DNA of 21,981 nucleotides from JADJNY01 sp046349615. Its GTDB lineage: Bacteria; Planctomycetota; UBA1135; GCA-002686595. A program made the translations under genes and the position numbers. Below, piece by piece: positions 7,628 through 16,363 of this stretch. Location: positions 1 through 21,981 of the forward strand of contig JAXMBZ010000023.1 in the NCBI GenBank assembly GCA_046349615.1, in the 5' to 3' direction. The stretch's first letter is position 1, and every line of letters begins with the position of its first letter. The notes beneath the pieces are model-generated. The model was not told where the DNA came from, made no database searches, and worked only from the letters and a program-made list of their open reading frames with translations.

Positions 7628-9070
7628 TCAACGTCCGGAGACGAGCCCCGTCGCAGCTCGGTCCGCGGCCTCGACGAGCGGCCGGGGCCAGAGCCCCAGG
7701 CCGACGACGAAGAGCAGGCACACCACGATCGCCGCGCGGAGCGCGAACCCCGTTCGCACCGGGCTCGACCGGTCGCCGTCCGACATGTACGTCGAACGCG
7801 CGACGGTCAGGTAGTAGTAGAGCCCGATGACCGCGAGCGCGACGCCGAGCACGACGAGCGTGACGAGCCCCGCGTGCCAGGCCTCGAGGAACACGAACAG
7901 CTTCGCCCAGAACCCCGCGACGAACGGAATGCCCGCGAGCGAGAGCAGGAACACGAGCAGCGCTCCGCCGAGCCACGGCGAACGCTTCGAGAGCCCCGCG
8001 ATGCGCGCGAGCGTGTGCCCGCCGCCTTCCTCCGCCGCCGCGTGCAGCACGAGGAACACGCCGAGGTTCGTGAACACGTAGGTCGCGACGAAGAAGAGCG
8101 CCATCGCGAGCCCGCCCTGGCTGCGCGCGCCGAGCGCGAGCAACGCGTAGCCGATCTGCGCGACGCCCGAGAAGCCGAGCAGTCGCCGCGCGTCCGTCTG
8201 CGGGAGCGCGAAGAGGTTGCCGACGACCATGCTGGCGCCCGCGATGACGAGCAGCACGGGCAACCAGATCGACGAGTCCGCGCTCCATCCGCCGAGAAGC
8301 ACGATCGCGAGCGTCGCGAGGCCCGCCGCTTTCGGCGCGACCGAGAGGAACGCGACGAACGGCGTCGGCGCGCCTTGGTAGGTGTCCGGCACCCACATGT
8401 GGAACGGCACCGCGCCGACCTTGAACCCGAACCCCGCGAGCACGAACAGCATCCCGACGATCGCGAGCGGAACGGGATGCGCGCCGCCGGCGATCGTTCC
8501 GATGTGCGTCGTGCCGGTGATCCCGACGACGAGCGCGAGCCCGAACAGCGTGAGCCCGGAGCTCGCGGCACCCGTGACGAACAGCTTGAGCCCCGCTTCC
8601 GCCGCGAGCTTCGGCTCGCTCGCGGGCCCGTCCTGCTTCCCGTACGCCGCGAGCACGTAGAGCGGCATGCTCATCAGCTCGAAGCAGACGACGAGCAGGA
8701 TCCAGTCGCGCGCTCCCGCGAGCAGCATCATGCCGGCGAGGCTGAAGAGGAGCAGCGCGTAGTACTCGGCCTGACGCTTCGGCGTGCGCGTCGCGAGCCA
8801 GTCGATCGAGCCGAGCACGCCGAGGAGGCCCGCGGCGAGGAAAAGGCGCTCGTGGAACACGACCCATTCGTCGCGCACGAACACGCCGTGCGGCACGGAG
8901 CCGCGCGCGTCGACCGCGAAGGACGCGGCGAGGACGCCCCCGAGGAGCAGCGCCGTCGTCCAACCGACCGCGCGACCCGCCGCTGGTACGAACGCGTCCC
9001 AGAGGAGCACGAGCGCCGCGATCGCGACGACCGCGAGCTCGAGCGTGAACAGGTTCAGCCACTCGCTCAT
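7628..9070 (-). CDS. nuoN: NADH-quinone oxidoreductase subunit N
   Basis: A 480-residue proton-pumping antiporter-like membrane subunit of complex I. It has multiple transmembrane helices and the NuoN signature around residues 210-245 (GFKVGAVPFHMWVPDTYQGA, followed by PTPFVAF and a conserved Lys in VAPKAAG). This is the last gene of the operon. The start is an ATG preceded by GGAGGAT (9074-9080), and it overlaps by ATGA the stop of a 16-codon open frame filling the nuoM-nuoN gap. Length is normal for NuoN. Within complex I it couples quinone reduction to ion translocation across the cytoplasmic membrane. Confidence 0.95.
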   Translation of the reverse strand: MSEWLNLFTLELAVVAIAALVLLWDAFVPAAGRAVGWTTALLLGGVLAASFAVDARGSVPHGVFVRDEWVVFHERLFLAAGLLGVLGSIDWLATRTPKRQAEYYALLLFSLAGMMLLAGARDWILLVVCFELMSMPLYVLAAYGKQDGPASEPKLAAEAGLKLFVTGAASSGLTLFGLALVVGITGTTHIGTIAGGAHPVPLAIVGMLFVLAGFGFKVGAVPFHMWVPDTYQGAPTPFVAFLSVAPKAAGLATLAIVLLGGWSADSSIWLPVLLVIAGASMVVGNLFALPQTDARRLLGFSGVAQIGYALLALGARSQGGLAMALFFVATYVFTNLGVFLVLHAAAEEGGGHTLARIAGLSKRSPWLGGALLVFLLSLAGIPFVAGFWAKLFVFLEAWHAGLVTLVVLGVALAVIGLYYYLTVARSTYMSDGDRSSPVRTGFALRAAIVVCLLFVVGLGLWPRPLVEAADRAATGLVSGR

Positions 9071-9117
9071 CGGATCCTCCGAGCGGTCGAGCGCGATCGA
9101 GTGCGGGTGACGTCCAT
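9067..9117 (-). CDS. Mini-ORF (16 aa) bridging nuoM and nuoN
   Basis: ATG at 9117-9115 opens a 16-codon frame, MDVTRTRSRSTARRIR. Its TGA (9069-9067) overlaps the nuoN ATG (9070-9068) as ATGA. A good Shine-Dalgarno GAGGAG (9125-9130) overlaps the nuoM stop and sits 7 nt before this ATG, where it serves no other gene; nuoN has its own GGAGGAT. The peptide is very basic. The likely role is translational coupling rather than a functional peptide. Both the existence and the role are inference. Confidence 0.4.
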   Translation of the reverse strand: MDVTRTRSRSTARRIR

Positions 9118-9128
9118 GGGCGCGCTCC

Positions 9129-10658
9129 TCAAGAGAACGGGACGATGCGCGCGAGGAACGTGCTGCTCGCGACGTCGATGAAGTCGAGGAGGAAGCGCGG
9201 CCAGAAGCCGAAGAGCACGAGCGCCGTGCCGAGCACGATCGGCGCGGCCCACTCGGTGGCGTGCGCGTCGGTGAGGTGCGCGTACTCGCCCGTCGGCGGC
9301 GGTCCCCAGAAGATCGCCTTGCACGCGCGGAGCACGTACACGGCGGTCACGACCGCGCCGATCACGGCCGGCACGGCCCACCACGCGTGCGCGCCTTCCG
9401 CGGCGCCGAGGAACACGAGGAACTCGGCGACGAAGCCCGCCGTGCCCGGCAGACCGAGCGACGACAAGCACGCGAGCGTGAAGAAGCACGCGACCGCCGG
9501 CATCACGTGGCCGAAGCCGCCCATCTTCGCGATCGCGCGCGTGTGCGCGCGCTCGTAGACGAGACCGACGAGCGCGAAGAAGAGCCCCGTCATGATCCCG
9601 TGCGCGAACATCTGGTAGACGGCGCCGTTCCAGCCCGTCGACGTCAGCGTCGCGGCGCCGAGCATGACGACGCCCATGTGGCTCACCGACGAGTACGCGA
9701 TGATGTACTTGAGGTCCGTCTGGCTCGCCGCGCACATCGCGCCGTAGAGCACGTTGATCACCGCGACGCTGCCGACGAGCCAGGCCCAGCTCGCCGCCGC
9801 ATCCGGGCACAGGACCATGCCGACGCGCATGACGCCGAACGCGCCGAGCTTCATCAGCACGCCCGCGTGCAGCATCGACACCGCGGTCGGCGCCGACGCG
9901 TGACCGTCCGGCGACCACGTGTGGAACGGGAACACGCCCGCGAGCGTGCCGAAGCCGAGCCACAGGAGCGGGAACGCCGCGTTCTGCGTCGAGCGCGAGA
10001 ACTTCGTGGCCTCGAGGTGCGCGAGGTCGAAGCTGTTGCCGCCCGCTTCCTTCCAGAGCAGGAACATCGCGACGAGGATCGCGGCGGAGCCCACGAGCAG
10101 CATGAGCGTGAGCTTCATGGCCGCGTACTCCTTGCCGCCGACCGCGAAGCGCTTCCACGCGTACGCGAACGGGCCGCGCGCGGGCACGTCGTGCGACGCG
10201 CCCCAGATGCCGATGAGCAGGTACATCGGCAGCACGGCGATCTCGTAGAAGAGGAAGAACACGAACAGGTCCTGCGACACGAACACGCCGAACACGCCGG
10301 AGACGAGCACGAGGAGCAGCAGGAAGAACTCCTTGCCGCGCTTCTCGACGCCCCAGCTCGCGAGCACGCCCGTGACGATGATCACGCCGGTCAAGAGCAG
10401 GAGCGGAACGCCCCAGCCGTCGACCGCGAACTTGAGGTGGATGCCCATCGACGGCACGAGCGTCCAGTCGTCCCCCATCTGCAGCCCGCCGACCGTGCGG
10501 TCGTACGCGGTCGCGACGGAGATGCTGAGCGCGCACGAGACGAGCGCTCCGACGAGCGAAACGACGCGGATCGCGAGCCGCGACGATGCCGGCAGCGCGA
10601 GGAGGATCGCAGCCGCGATCGCGGGCGCCGCGACGATCCAAGCGAGGACGTGGTTCAT
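9129..10658 (-). CDS. nuoM: NADH-quinone oxidoreductase subunit M
   Basis: A 509-residue antiporter-like membrane subunit of complex I. Family features include FFLFYEIAVLPMYLLIGIWG with the conserved Glu near residue 137, PFHTWSPDGHASAPTAVSM, and HAGVLMKLGAFG, with 13-14 hydrophobic segments across the chain. The start ATG (10658-10656) overlaps the nuoL stop as ATGA, and GGGGAG lies about 8 nt upstream. The protein pumps ions as part of the membrane arm. Spacing indicates tight translational coupling to nuoL. Confidence 0.95.
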   Translation of the reverse strand: MNHVLAWIVAAPAIAAAILLALPASSRLAIRVVSLVGALVSCALSISVATAYDRTVGGLQMGDDWTLVPSMGIHLKFAVDGWGVPLLLLTGVIIVTGVLASWGVEKRGKEFFLLLLVLVSGVFGVFVSQDLFVFFLFYEIAVLPMYLLIGIWGASHDVPARGPFAYAWKRFAVGGKEYAAMKLTLMLLVGSAAILVAMFLLWKEAGGNSFDLAHLEATKFSRSTQNAAFPLLWLGFGTLAGVFPFHTWSPDGHASAPTAVSMLHAGVLMKLGAFGVMRVGMVLCPDAAASWAWLVGSVAVINVLYGAMCAASQTDLKYIIAYSSVSHMGVVMLGAATLTSTGWNGAVYQMFAHGIMTGLFFALVGLVYERAHTRAIAKMGGFGHVMPAVACFFTLACLSSLGLPGTAGFVAEFLVFLGAAEGAHAWWAVPAVIGAVVTAVYVLRACKAIFWGPPPTGEYAHLTDAHATEWAAPIVLGTALVLFGFWPRFLLDFIDVASSTFLARIVPFS

Positions 10659-12454
10659 GAGAGCACTCCCCACAGGACGATCAGCAGCGCGCCGACGACG
10701 ACCGCCGTCGCGTAGTCGTGGATGCGCCCGGTCTGGAGGCCGCGCACGCGCGCTCCACTCTCGATCGTCGAGTAGCCGAGCGCGTTCATGAGTCCGTCGA
10801 CGACGTAACGATCGACGAACCCGAGCACGGCGGCGACGCCGAGCAACACGTGGCGGTAGAGCCCGTCCCACGCGCGGTCGACGGCGCTCGCGCGATCGAG
10901 GCCTTCGAGCACCTCCGCGAACGGCGCCTTCGCGCCCTTGCCGAACACGACGACCGCGGCGAGGAGCCCGCCGAGCGCGAGGCACGACGCGACGATCGGC
11001 GTGAGACCGAGGTGGAGGTGGTACTCGGCCCCGCTCCACTCCGCGAGCGTCCCGCCGAGGAAGCCCGCGCCGAGCGCGGGCACCGCGAGCACGAGGAGCG
11101 GCACCAGCATCGCCGGACCGGATTCGTGCGCGTGGTGCGCCTTCGCGGACTCGTGTCCGCCGAACGCCTTGATCAGCACGCGGCCCATGTAGAACGCGGT
11201 GAGGAACGACGTCGCCATGAGCAACGTCCACGGGATCCAACCGCCGCGGCCTTCGAGCTCGCTGAGCACGTGGTCCTTGCTGAAGAAGCCCGCGAGGCCC
11301 GGCACGCCGGCGAGCGACAGCGCGCCGATGCCGAACGTCAGCGTCGTCAGCGGCATCTTCTTGCGCAGCCCGCCCATGTCGGCGAGGTCGTTCGAGTGGA
11401 CGGCGTGGATCACGCTGCCCGCGCCGAGGAAGAGCAGCGCCTTGAAGAACGCGTGCGTGCCGAGGTGGAAGAAGCCCGCGAAGGCCGAGCCCGCGCCGAG
11501 CGCGGCGACCATGTAGCCGAGCTGCGAGCAGGTCGAGTAGGCGAGCACCTTCTTGATGTCGTTCTGCACGAGCGCGAGGCACGCGGCGAAGAGCGCGGTG
11601 ACGGCGCCCATCCAGAGCATGACCTCCTGCGTCGCCGGCGCCTGCTGGAACAGCGGGTCGGCGCGCACGATCAGGAACACGCCCGCGGCGACCATCGTGG
11701 CCGCGTGGAGCAGCGCGGAGACCGGCGTTGGGCCCTCCATCGCGTCGGGCAGCCAGACGTGCAGCGGGAACTGCGCGGACTTGCCGACGACCGCGAGGAA
11801 GAGGAGTGCCGTGACGAGCGTCGCGGTCTCGGGTGCCAGGCGCGCGGTCCAGTCGAAGCCGCGCGTCGCGACGAAGAGCGCGAGCAGCGCGAACACGAAG
11901 CCCATGTCGGCGAGCTTCGTCATCCAGAACGCCTTCACCGAGGCCTTCGCGGCGCTCGGCTTGTGGAACCAGAAGCCGATCAGGAGGTAGCTCGTGAGAC
12001 CGACGAGCTCCCAGCCCGCGAAGAGCTGCAGCAGGTTCGGCGCGACCACGAGCGAGTTCATGCTGAACAGGAACAGCGCGTGGAGCGTGAAGTAGCGCCC
12101 GTACGACGAGGGCTGCTCGTCGTGCATGTACGCGGTCGAGAAGATCTGCACGCAGAGCGCGACGACGCACACCACGAGCAGCATCGCGACGGAGACGCCG
12201 TCGACGTGCACGCCGATCGTCGCGAGCGCCTTGCCGCTGAACACGATCCACGGGATCGTCGTCCGCGTCACGGCGCCGGCTTCGTGCTCCTTCACGAGCA
12301 CGATCGACGCGGCGGTCGCCACGAGGCTCGCGAGGATGCAGATCATCATCGCGGGCTTGCCCGCGCGGCGCAGCGGCGGCAGCACGACGCACAGGAGCGC
12401 CGCGGCGAGCGGCGCCAGCACGGCGAGCGCGGCCCAGCTCTGGAGCGTGTTCAT
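10655..12454 (-). CDS. nuoL: NADH-quinone oxidoreductase subunit L
   Basis: A 599-residue distal antiporter-like subunit. Signature segments are FAGWELVGLTSYLLIGFWF near residues 146-164, FPLHVWLPDAMEGPTPVSAL followed by LHAATMVAAGVFL near 223-255, and NDIKKVLAYSTCSQLGYM. The C-terminal part keeps the usual lateral-helix and last transmembrane region (VDGLMNALG ... GLQTGRIHDYA), so the gene looks complete. A GAGGAG sits 6 nt before the ATG. The 91-nt gap from nuoK is filled by a 32-codon open frame whose stop overlaps this start. Confidence 0.96.
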   Translation of the reverse strand: MNTLQSWAALAVLAPLAAALLCVVLPPLRRAGKPAMMICILASLVATAASIVLVKEHEAGAVTRTTIPWIVFSGKALATIGVHVDGVSVAMLLVVCVVALCVQIFSTAYMHDEQPSSYGRYFTLHALFLFSMNSLVVAPNLLQLFAGWELVGLTSYLLIGFWFHKPSAAKASVKAFWMTKLADMGFVFALLALFVATRGFDWTARLAPETATLVTALLFLAVVGKSAQFPLHVWLPDAMEGPTPVSALLHAATMVAAGVFLIVRADPLFQQAPATQEVMLWMGAVTALFAACLALVQNDIKKVLAYSTCSQLGYMVAALGAGSAFAGFFHLGTHAFFKALLFLGAGSVIHAVHSNDLADMGGLRKKMPLTTLTFGIGALSLAGVPGLAGFFSKDHVLSELEGRGGWIPWTLLMATSFLTAFYMGRVLIKAFGGHESAKAHHAHESGPAMLVPLLVLAVPALGAGFLGGTLAEWSGAEYHLHLGLTPIVASCLALGGLLAAVVVFGKGAKAPFAEVLEGLDRASAVDRAWDGLYRHVLLGVAAVLGFVDRYVVDGLMNALGYSTIESGARVRGLQTGRIHDYATAVVVGALLIVLWGVLS

Positions 12455-12549
12455 GCGCGCTCCTCACGGGTTCGGAACGGCGCGACGCGGTGGCCGCGCG
12501 GAGTCGGAGCGCTCGCGGGGAACGCTCGTCCTGGCTGGAACGCGATCAT
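12451..12549 (-). CDS. Mini-ORF (32 aa) bridging nuoK and nuoL
   Basis: ATG at 12549-12547 overlaps the nuoK stop TGA (12548-12546) as ATGA. The 32-codon frame (begins MIAFQPGRAFPASAPTPRGH, ends RTREERA) terminates with TGA at 12453-12451, overlapping the nuoL ATG as ATGA. GAGG lies 6 nt upstream of its start, within nuoK. It thus turns an apparent intergenic gap into two stop-start overlaps. No domain is recognisable; a coupling role is inferred, and it may equally be a chance frame in GC-rich DNA. Confidence 0.4.
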   Translation of the reverse strand: MIAFQPGRAFPASAPTPRGHRVAPFRTREERA

Positions 12550-12842
12550 CCCTTGGCCTCGTCGGCGCGATCGAGCGCCGTGTCGTCGTAGCGGCGGTAG
12601 AGGAGCATCACGAGCGCGAGCCCGATCGCGACCTCGGCCACGGTGATCGCGAGCGCGAACACCACGAACACCTGGCCCGGGCCGCCCTTGAAGTGCGCGA
12701 ACGACGCGAAGGCGAGGTTCGCCGCGTTCATCATGAGCTCGAGCGAGAGCAGCACGGCGACGGCTTGGCGCCGCGTGAGCAGGCCGTACACGCCGCACGA
12801 GAAGAGGAAGCTCGCGAGGAGCAGGCAGTGCGTGAGCGTCAT
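12546..12842 (-). CDS. nuoK: NADH-quinone oxidoreductase subunit K
   Basis: A 98-residue subunit with three transmembrane helices. The conserved membrane glutamates are visible in LLSLELMMNAANLAF (near residue 35) and ITVAEVAIGLAL (near residue 69), both required for proton translocation in the family. The length is standard. The ATG (12842-12840) overlaps the nuoJ stop as ATGA. Confidence 0.96.
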   Translation of the reverse strand: MTLTHCLLLASFLFSCGVYGLLTRRQAVAVLLSLELMMNAANLAFASFAHFKGGPGQVFVVFALAITVAEVAIGLALVMLLYRRYDDTALDRADEAKG

Positions 12843-13438
12843 CGCGGCTCTCCTCCGCGCGCGGAACCGACCAGCTCGCGCTCGGCTGCCGGCGACTGCG
12901 CCTCGACGACCTCGCGCGTCGCCGCGGAGAGGATCGCGGAGCCTTCGTCGCGGCCGTCGCGGCGGCGCGCGAGCACCACCGCGCCGAGGATCGCGGCGAG
13001 CAGGAGCAGCGAGACGACTTCGAACGCGACGAGGTGGTCGTCGAGCAGCGCCTTCGCGAGCGAACGCGTCGTCTCCTGCGTGATCGGCGGGACGCCGGAG
13101 TCGAGGTCGCTCTTCAGCACGGCCCACGCGAGCAGCGCGAACGTGCCCACGGCGAGCACGAGCCCGCGGAAGCCGTGCACGCGTTCGGCCGGCGCGTTCG
13201 CGCCCTCGTGCCGCCGCGTGACCATGACGCCGAAGATCATCAGCGTGACGACGCCGCCGACGTAGGTGAGCACCTGCACGCCCGCGAGGAACGTCGCGCC
13301 GAGCAGCGCGTAGACGACCGCGGTGCCGAGCAGCGCGAGCGCGAGCGCCATCACGCACCGCACGAGGTTCTTGCCGGCGACCACGAGCACCGCGCCGAAC
13401 GCGGTGACGAGCGCGGCGAGGACGAAGAGCGCGTTCAT
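12839..13438 (-). CDS. nuoJ: NADH-quinone oxidoreductase subunit J
   Basis: A 199-residue membrane subunit of complex I. The ND6/NuoJ signature is visible in ALLGATFLAGVQVLTYVGGVVTLMIFGVM near residues 45-73, with five predicted hydrophobic helices and a polar C-terminal tail after about residue 160. The ATG (13438-13436) overlaps the nuoI stop as ATGA. It lies between nuoI and nuoK, as expected in standard nuo operons. Confidence 0.95.
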   Translation of the reverse strand: MNALFVLAALVTAFGAVLVVAGKNLVRCVMALALALLGTAVVYALLGATFLAGVQVLTYVGGVVTLMIFGVMVTRRHEGANAPAERVHGFRGLVLAVGTFALLAWAVLKSDLDSGVPPITQETTRSLAKALLDDHLVAFEVVSLLLLAAILGAVVLARRRDGRDEGSAILSAATREVVEAQSPAAERELVGSARGGEPR

Positions 13439-14214
13439 GCGTTCGCGGCGCCTCCGGTCGCGGTGCCTTCGGACGTCGAGGGCTTGGGTTCGGCGCGCGC
13501 GGACGGCGCGGCGTCGGAGGCGACGGGCGCGGGCTTCGCGTCGCTCGCAACCGCAGGCTTGGCGTCGTTCGCGGGTGCCGCCTTCGTCTCGGCCTGCGCG
13601 ACAGCGGGCTTCGCGTCGGCGGCAGGCGCGGGCTTCGCGTCGCTCGTCGCGGCCGGCTTCGCCTCCGCGGCCGGCTTCTCGCCGTGCGCCGCGTGCGGCT
13701 TCTTCGGCGCGTCGGCGGGCTTGCCCTTCTCCTGCATCTCCATGAGCTTCGTGCCGTCGCTCCACGCGCGCGGCTTCGACTTCTCGTTCGCGTAGAGCTT
13801 CTGCATCGTCAGCACGAGGTCCTCGCGCCCGAACGCGGGCACTTCCGGCTCGCGCGTCATCACGATCGCGTCGGTGGGACACACCTGGACGCAGAGCTCG
13901 CAGTAGATGCACGCGTTCAAGTCGAGCGTGAAGTCGTCCGCGTAGCCGCGCTTCTTGCCCGTGACGGGCGATTCGCGCTTGCCGGCGGGCTTGATCGCGA
14001 TCACCTGCGACGGGCAGATGCGCTCGCACTGCAGGCAGCCGATGCAGAGCTCGTCACCGTGCTCGTCGTGGAGCAGCGCGAAGCTCGCGCGGTAGCGCTC
14101 GGCGCGCTGGCGCTTCTCCGCGGGGAACTGCACCGTCGTCGGACGGCGCAGCATGTTCTGGAACGAGGTCCGGAGCGCGCGCAGGCTGTCGCCGAAGTAT
14201 CCCATCGCGCTCAT
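13435..14214 (-). CDS. nuoI: NADH-quinone oxidoreductase subunit I with a long low-complexity C-terminal tail
   Basis: A 259-residue peripheral-arm subunit carrying two [4Fe-4S] clusters: C57-x2-C60-x2-C63-x3-C67 (CIGCLQCERICP) and C102-x2-C105-x2-C108-x3-C112 (CIYCELCVQVCP). These clusters pass electrons towards NuoB. The conserved domain ends near residue 160, about where usual NuoI proteins end. It is followed by about 100 residues rich in Ala, Pro and Lys, with repeated DAKPA-like units. The ATG at 14214 overlaps the nuoH stop as ATGA; a second in-frame ATG at 14205 is an alternative. The tail has no recognisable domain and is likely disordered. Confidence 0.95.
   Translation of the reverse strand: MSAMGYFGDSLRALRTSFQNMLRRPTTVQFPAEKRQRAERYRASFALLHDEHGDELCIGCLQCERICPSQVIAIKPAGKRESPVTGKKRGYADDFTLDLNACIYCELCVQVCPTDAIVMTREPEVPAFGREDLVLTMQKLYANEKSKPRAWSDGTKLMEMQEKGKPADAPKKPHAAHGEKPAAEAKPAATSDAKPAPAADAKPAVAQAETKAAPANDAKPAVASDAKPAPVASDAAPSARAEPKPSTSEGTATGGAANA
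13480..13685 (-). repeat. Imperfect tandem repeat encoding the Ala/Pro/Lys-rich NuoI tail
   Basis: About 200 bp of degenerate short repeats within nuoI; a core of roughly 15 bp on the plus strand reads GCGGGCTTCGCGTCG with variations. It encodes repeated (S/N/A)DAKPA(V/P/A) units over residues about 178-245. Such tracts can expand or contract by slippage or recombination. Confidence 0.6.
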
Positions 14215-15179
14215 CCTCTCCACACGGCCCAGACGGCCGCGCCGGCGACGAGCACGACGCCCGTCGGGACGAGGAAGTACCACGCGATGCGCATGAGCTG
14301 GTCCGAGCGGAAGCGCAGGAGCGTCCACCGCACCCAGTACACCGCGACGAACAGCGCGAGCGTCTTCGCGACCATCCAGTGCAGCCCCGGCGCGAAGGGA
14401 CCGTCCCATCCGCCGAGGAACAGTGCCGCCGCGACGGCCGAAGCGACGAGCGTGTGCACGTACTCCGCCATGTAGAACAGCGCGAACTTCATCCCCGTGT
14501 ACTCGGTGGTGACGCCGGCGACGAGCTCGCTCTCGGCCTCGGGGATGTCGAACGGGATGCGGTTCGCTTCCGCGAGCATCGCGAGGAGGAACAGCACGAA
14601 CGCGGGGATGCCGAGGAAGAACGGCCACGCGAGGAACCAGCCGTGCTTCGACTGGTAGGTCACGATCTCGCCGACGTTCATCGAGCCCGCGAGGATCACC
14701 GGCACGAGCGCCGCGAGCAGCAGCGGCACTTCGTACGAGACCGACTGCGCGATCGCGCGCATGCCGCCGAGCAGCGCGAACTTGTTGTTGCTCGCCCAAC
14801 CCGCCGCGAAGACGGGGAGCACCGTGACGGCGCCGATCGCGAGCAGGAACAGCACGCCGAGCTCGAGGTCCGCGCCGACGATCCCCGGCCCGAACGGCAC
14901 GACCGCGGCCGCGCCGATCGCGGCGCCGGCGGCGAGCACGGGCGCGAGGTTGAAGAGGAGCCCGTCCGCGTGCTTCGCGAGGATGTCCTCCTTCTGCAGC
15001 AGCTTGAGCAGGTCCGCGACGGGCTGCAGCAGGCCCGCCTTGCCGACCATCGTCGGGCCGAGGCGCGACTGCATGCGCGCGGCGAATTTGCGCTCGAACC
15101 AGAGCGCCCACGCCGTGACGGTCATCAGCACCGTGACGATCACGGCGGCGATCAGGAGCGCTTCGAGGAACGCGTTCAC
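14211..15179 (-). CDS. nuoH: NADH-quinone oxidoreductase subunit H
   Basis: A 322-residue membrane subunit at the interface with the peripheral arm, contributing to the quinone site. Conserved segments include ERKFAARMQSRLGPTMVG near residue 29, ASNNKFALLGGMRAIAQSVS, and EANRIPFDIPEAESELVAG near residue 203, followed by EYTGMKFALFYMAEY. It starts with GTG at 15179-15177. This is chosen because a strong GGGGGAGG lies 7 nt upstream and the GTG overlaps the nuoD stop as GTGA. Confidence 0.95.
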   Translation of the reverse strand: MNAFLEALLIAAVIVTVLMTVTAWALWFERKFAARMQSRLGPTMVGKAGLLQPVADLLKLLQKEDILAKHADGLLFNLAPVLAAGAAIGAAAVVPFGPGIVGADLELGVLFLLAIGAVTVLPVFAAGWASNNKFALLGGMRAIAQSVSYEVPLLLAALVPVILAGSMNVGEIVTYQSKHGWFLAWPFFLGIPAFVLFLLAMLAEANRIPFDIPEAESELVAGVTTEYTGMKFALFYMAEYVHTLVASAVAAALFLGGWDGPFAPGLHWMVAKTLALFVAVYWVRWTLLRFRSDQLMRIAWYFLVPTGVVLVAGAAVWAVWRG

Positions 15180-16363
15180 CGGTCGACCTCCCCCATGATC
15201 GGGTCGAACGAGCCGAGGATCGCGACCGCGTCGCTGATCGTGACGCCGGGGAGCACGTACGGCAGCGCGGAGAGCGCGTGCAGGCTCGGCGGGCGGATCT
15301 TCAGGCGATACGGGAACTGCGAACCGTCGGCGATCAAGTACGTGCCGAGCTCGCCGCGCGGCGTCTCGAGCGCGACGTACGCCTGACCCGCGGGCACCTT
15401 GATCGAGACGGGGAGCTTGATCGGCTTGCCGCTGTTGATGCCGCCTTCCTCGGGGATGCCGTCGATCATCGCGAGCACGAGCCGGATCGACTCGCGCAGC
15501 TCGGCCATGCGCACGGTCGTGCGCGCGAGGCAGTCTCCGCCCTGCGCGACCGCGACGTTGACCTTCACCTCGTCGTAGGCGTGGTACGGGGCGTCGCGGC
15601 GGAGGTCGTGGTCGACGCCGCACGCGCGCAGGAGCGGGCCCGTGATGCCGAGGTCGAGCGCGAGCTCCGCGTCGATCACGCCGACGCCCCGGGTGCGATC
15701 GAGGAAGATCCGGTTCTGGACCGACATCGCTTCGTACTCGGGGATGCGCGCCGAGATGACGGCGAGCGCGGCCTTCACCTTCGCGGCCCAACCCGCGGGG
15801 AGGTCGTGGCGGTTCCCGCCGATCGTGTGCGTGTTGTAGTGGAAGCGCGCGCCCGTCACGTCCTCGAAGAGGTCCAGGATCGACTCGCGCTCGCGGAACG
15901 CGTGCAGGAACACCGTCGAGCCGCCGCCGAGCGCGCCGCCGAGGTCCATCGCGAACGTGCCGAGCCACAGGAGGTGGCTCGCGATGCGCTGCAGCTCCCC
16001 GAACACGGTGCGCATCCAGCGCGCGCGCCGCGGGACCTCGAGGCCGAGGAGCTTCTCGAAGGCCATGTTCACGGCCTGCTCGTTCGTCATCGGCGCGACG
16101 TAGTCGTTCTTGTCGACGATCGGCGTGATCTGCGAGTAGGAGAGGCGCTCGCACAGCTTCTCGACCGCGCGGTGGAGGTAGCCGACCTGCGGCACGGCCT
16201 TGACGACGATCTCGCCGTCGAGCCACAGGTCCATGCGGAACACGCCGTGCGTCGACGGGTGCTGCGGGCCGAAGTGGAGCAGCATGAGCTCCGCTTCCGG
16301 GTCGTAGCGATCGATCGACAGGTGCGGATCGATGCGGCGCGTGACGGTCAGCGTGCGCGTCAT
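15176..16363 (-). CDS. nuoD: NADH-quinone oxidoreductase subunit D
   Basis: A 395-residue 49-kDa-type subunit that shapes the quinone-binding cavity next to NuoB. Diagnostic stretches are LLHFGPQHPSTHGVFR near residue 28, YNTHTIGGNRHDLPAGW, EEGGINSGKPIKLP, and the terminal GSFDPIMGEVDR. It is a separate protein here and is not fused to NuoC. The ATG is preceded by GAGGAGG (16371-16377) and overlaps by ATGA the stop of a 22-codon open frame that fills the gap after nuoBC. Confidence 0.96.
   Translation of the reverse strand: MTRTLTVTRRIDPHLSIDRYDPEAELMLLHFGPQHPSTHGVFRMDLWLDGEIVVKAVPQVGYLHRAVEKLCERLSYSQITPIVDKNDYVAPMTNEQAVNMAFEKLLGLEVPRRARWMRTVFGELQRIASHLLWLGTFAMDLGGALGGGSTVFLHAFRERESILDLFEDVTGARFHYNTHTIGGNRHDLPAGWAAKVKAALAVISARIPEYEAMSVQNRIFLDRTRGVGVIDAELALDLGITGPLLRACGVDHDLRRDAPYHAYDEVKVNVAVAQGGDCLARTTVRMAELRESIRLVLAMIDGIPEEGGINSGKPIKLPVSIKVPAGQAYVALETPRGELGTYLIADGSQFPYRLKIRPPSLHALSALPYVLPGVTISDAVAILGSFDPIMGEVDR

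Noticed and set aside
13480..13685. Repeats in nuoI considered as a CRISPR or minisatellite locus
   Set aside because: The units are degenerate, in frame and without spacers. They encode a low-complexity protein tail.
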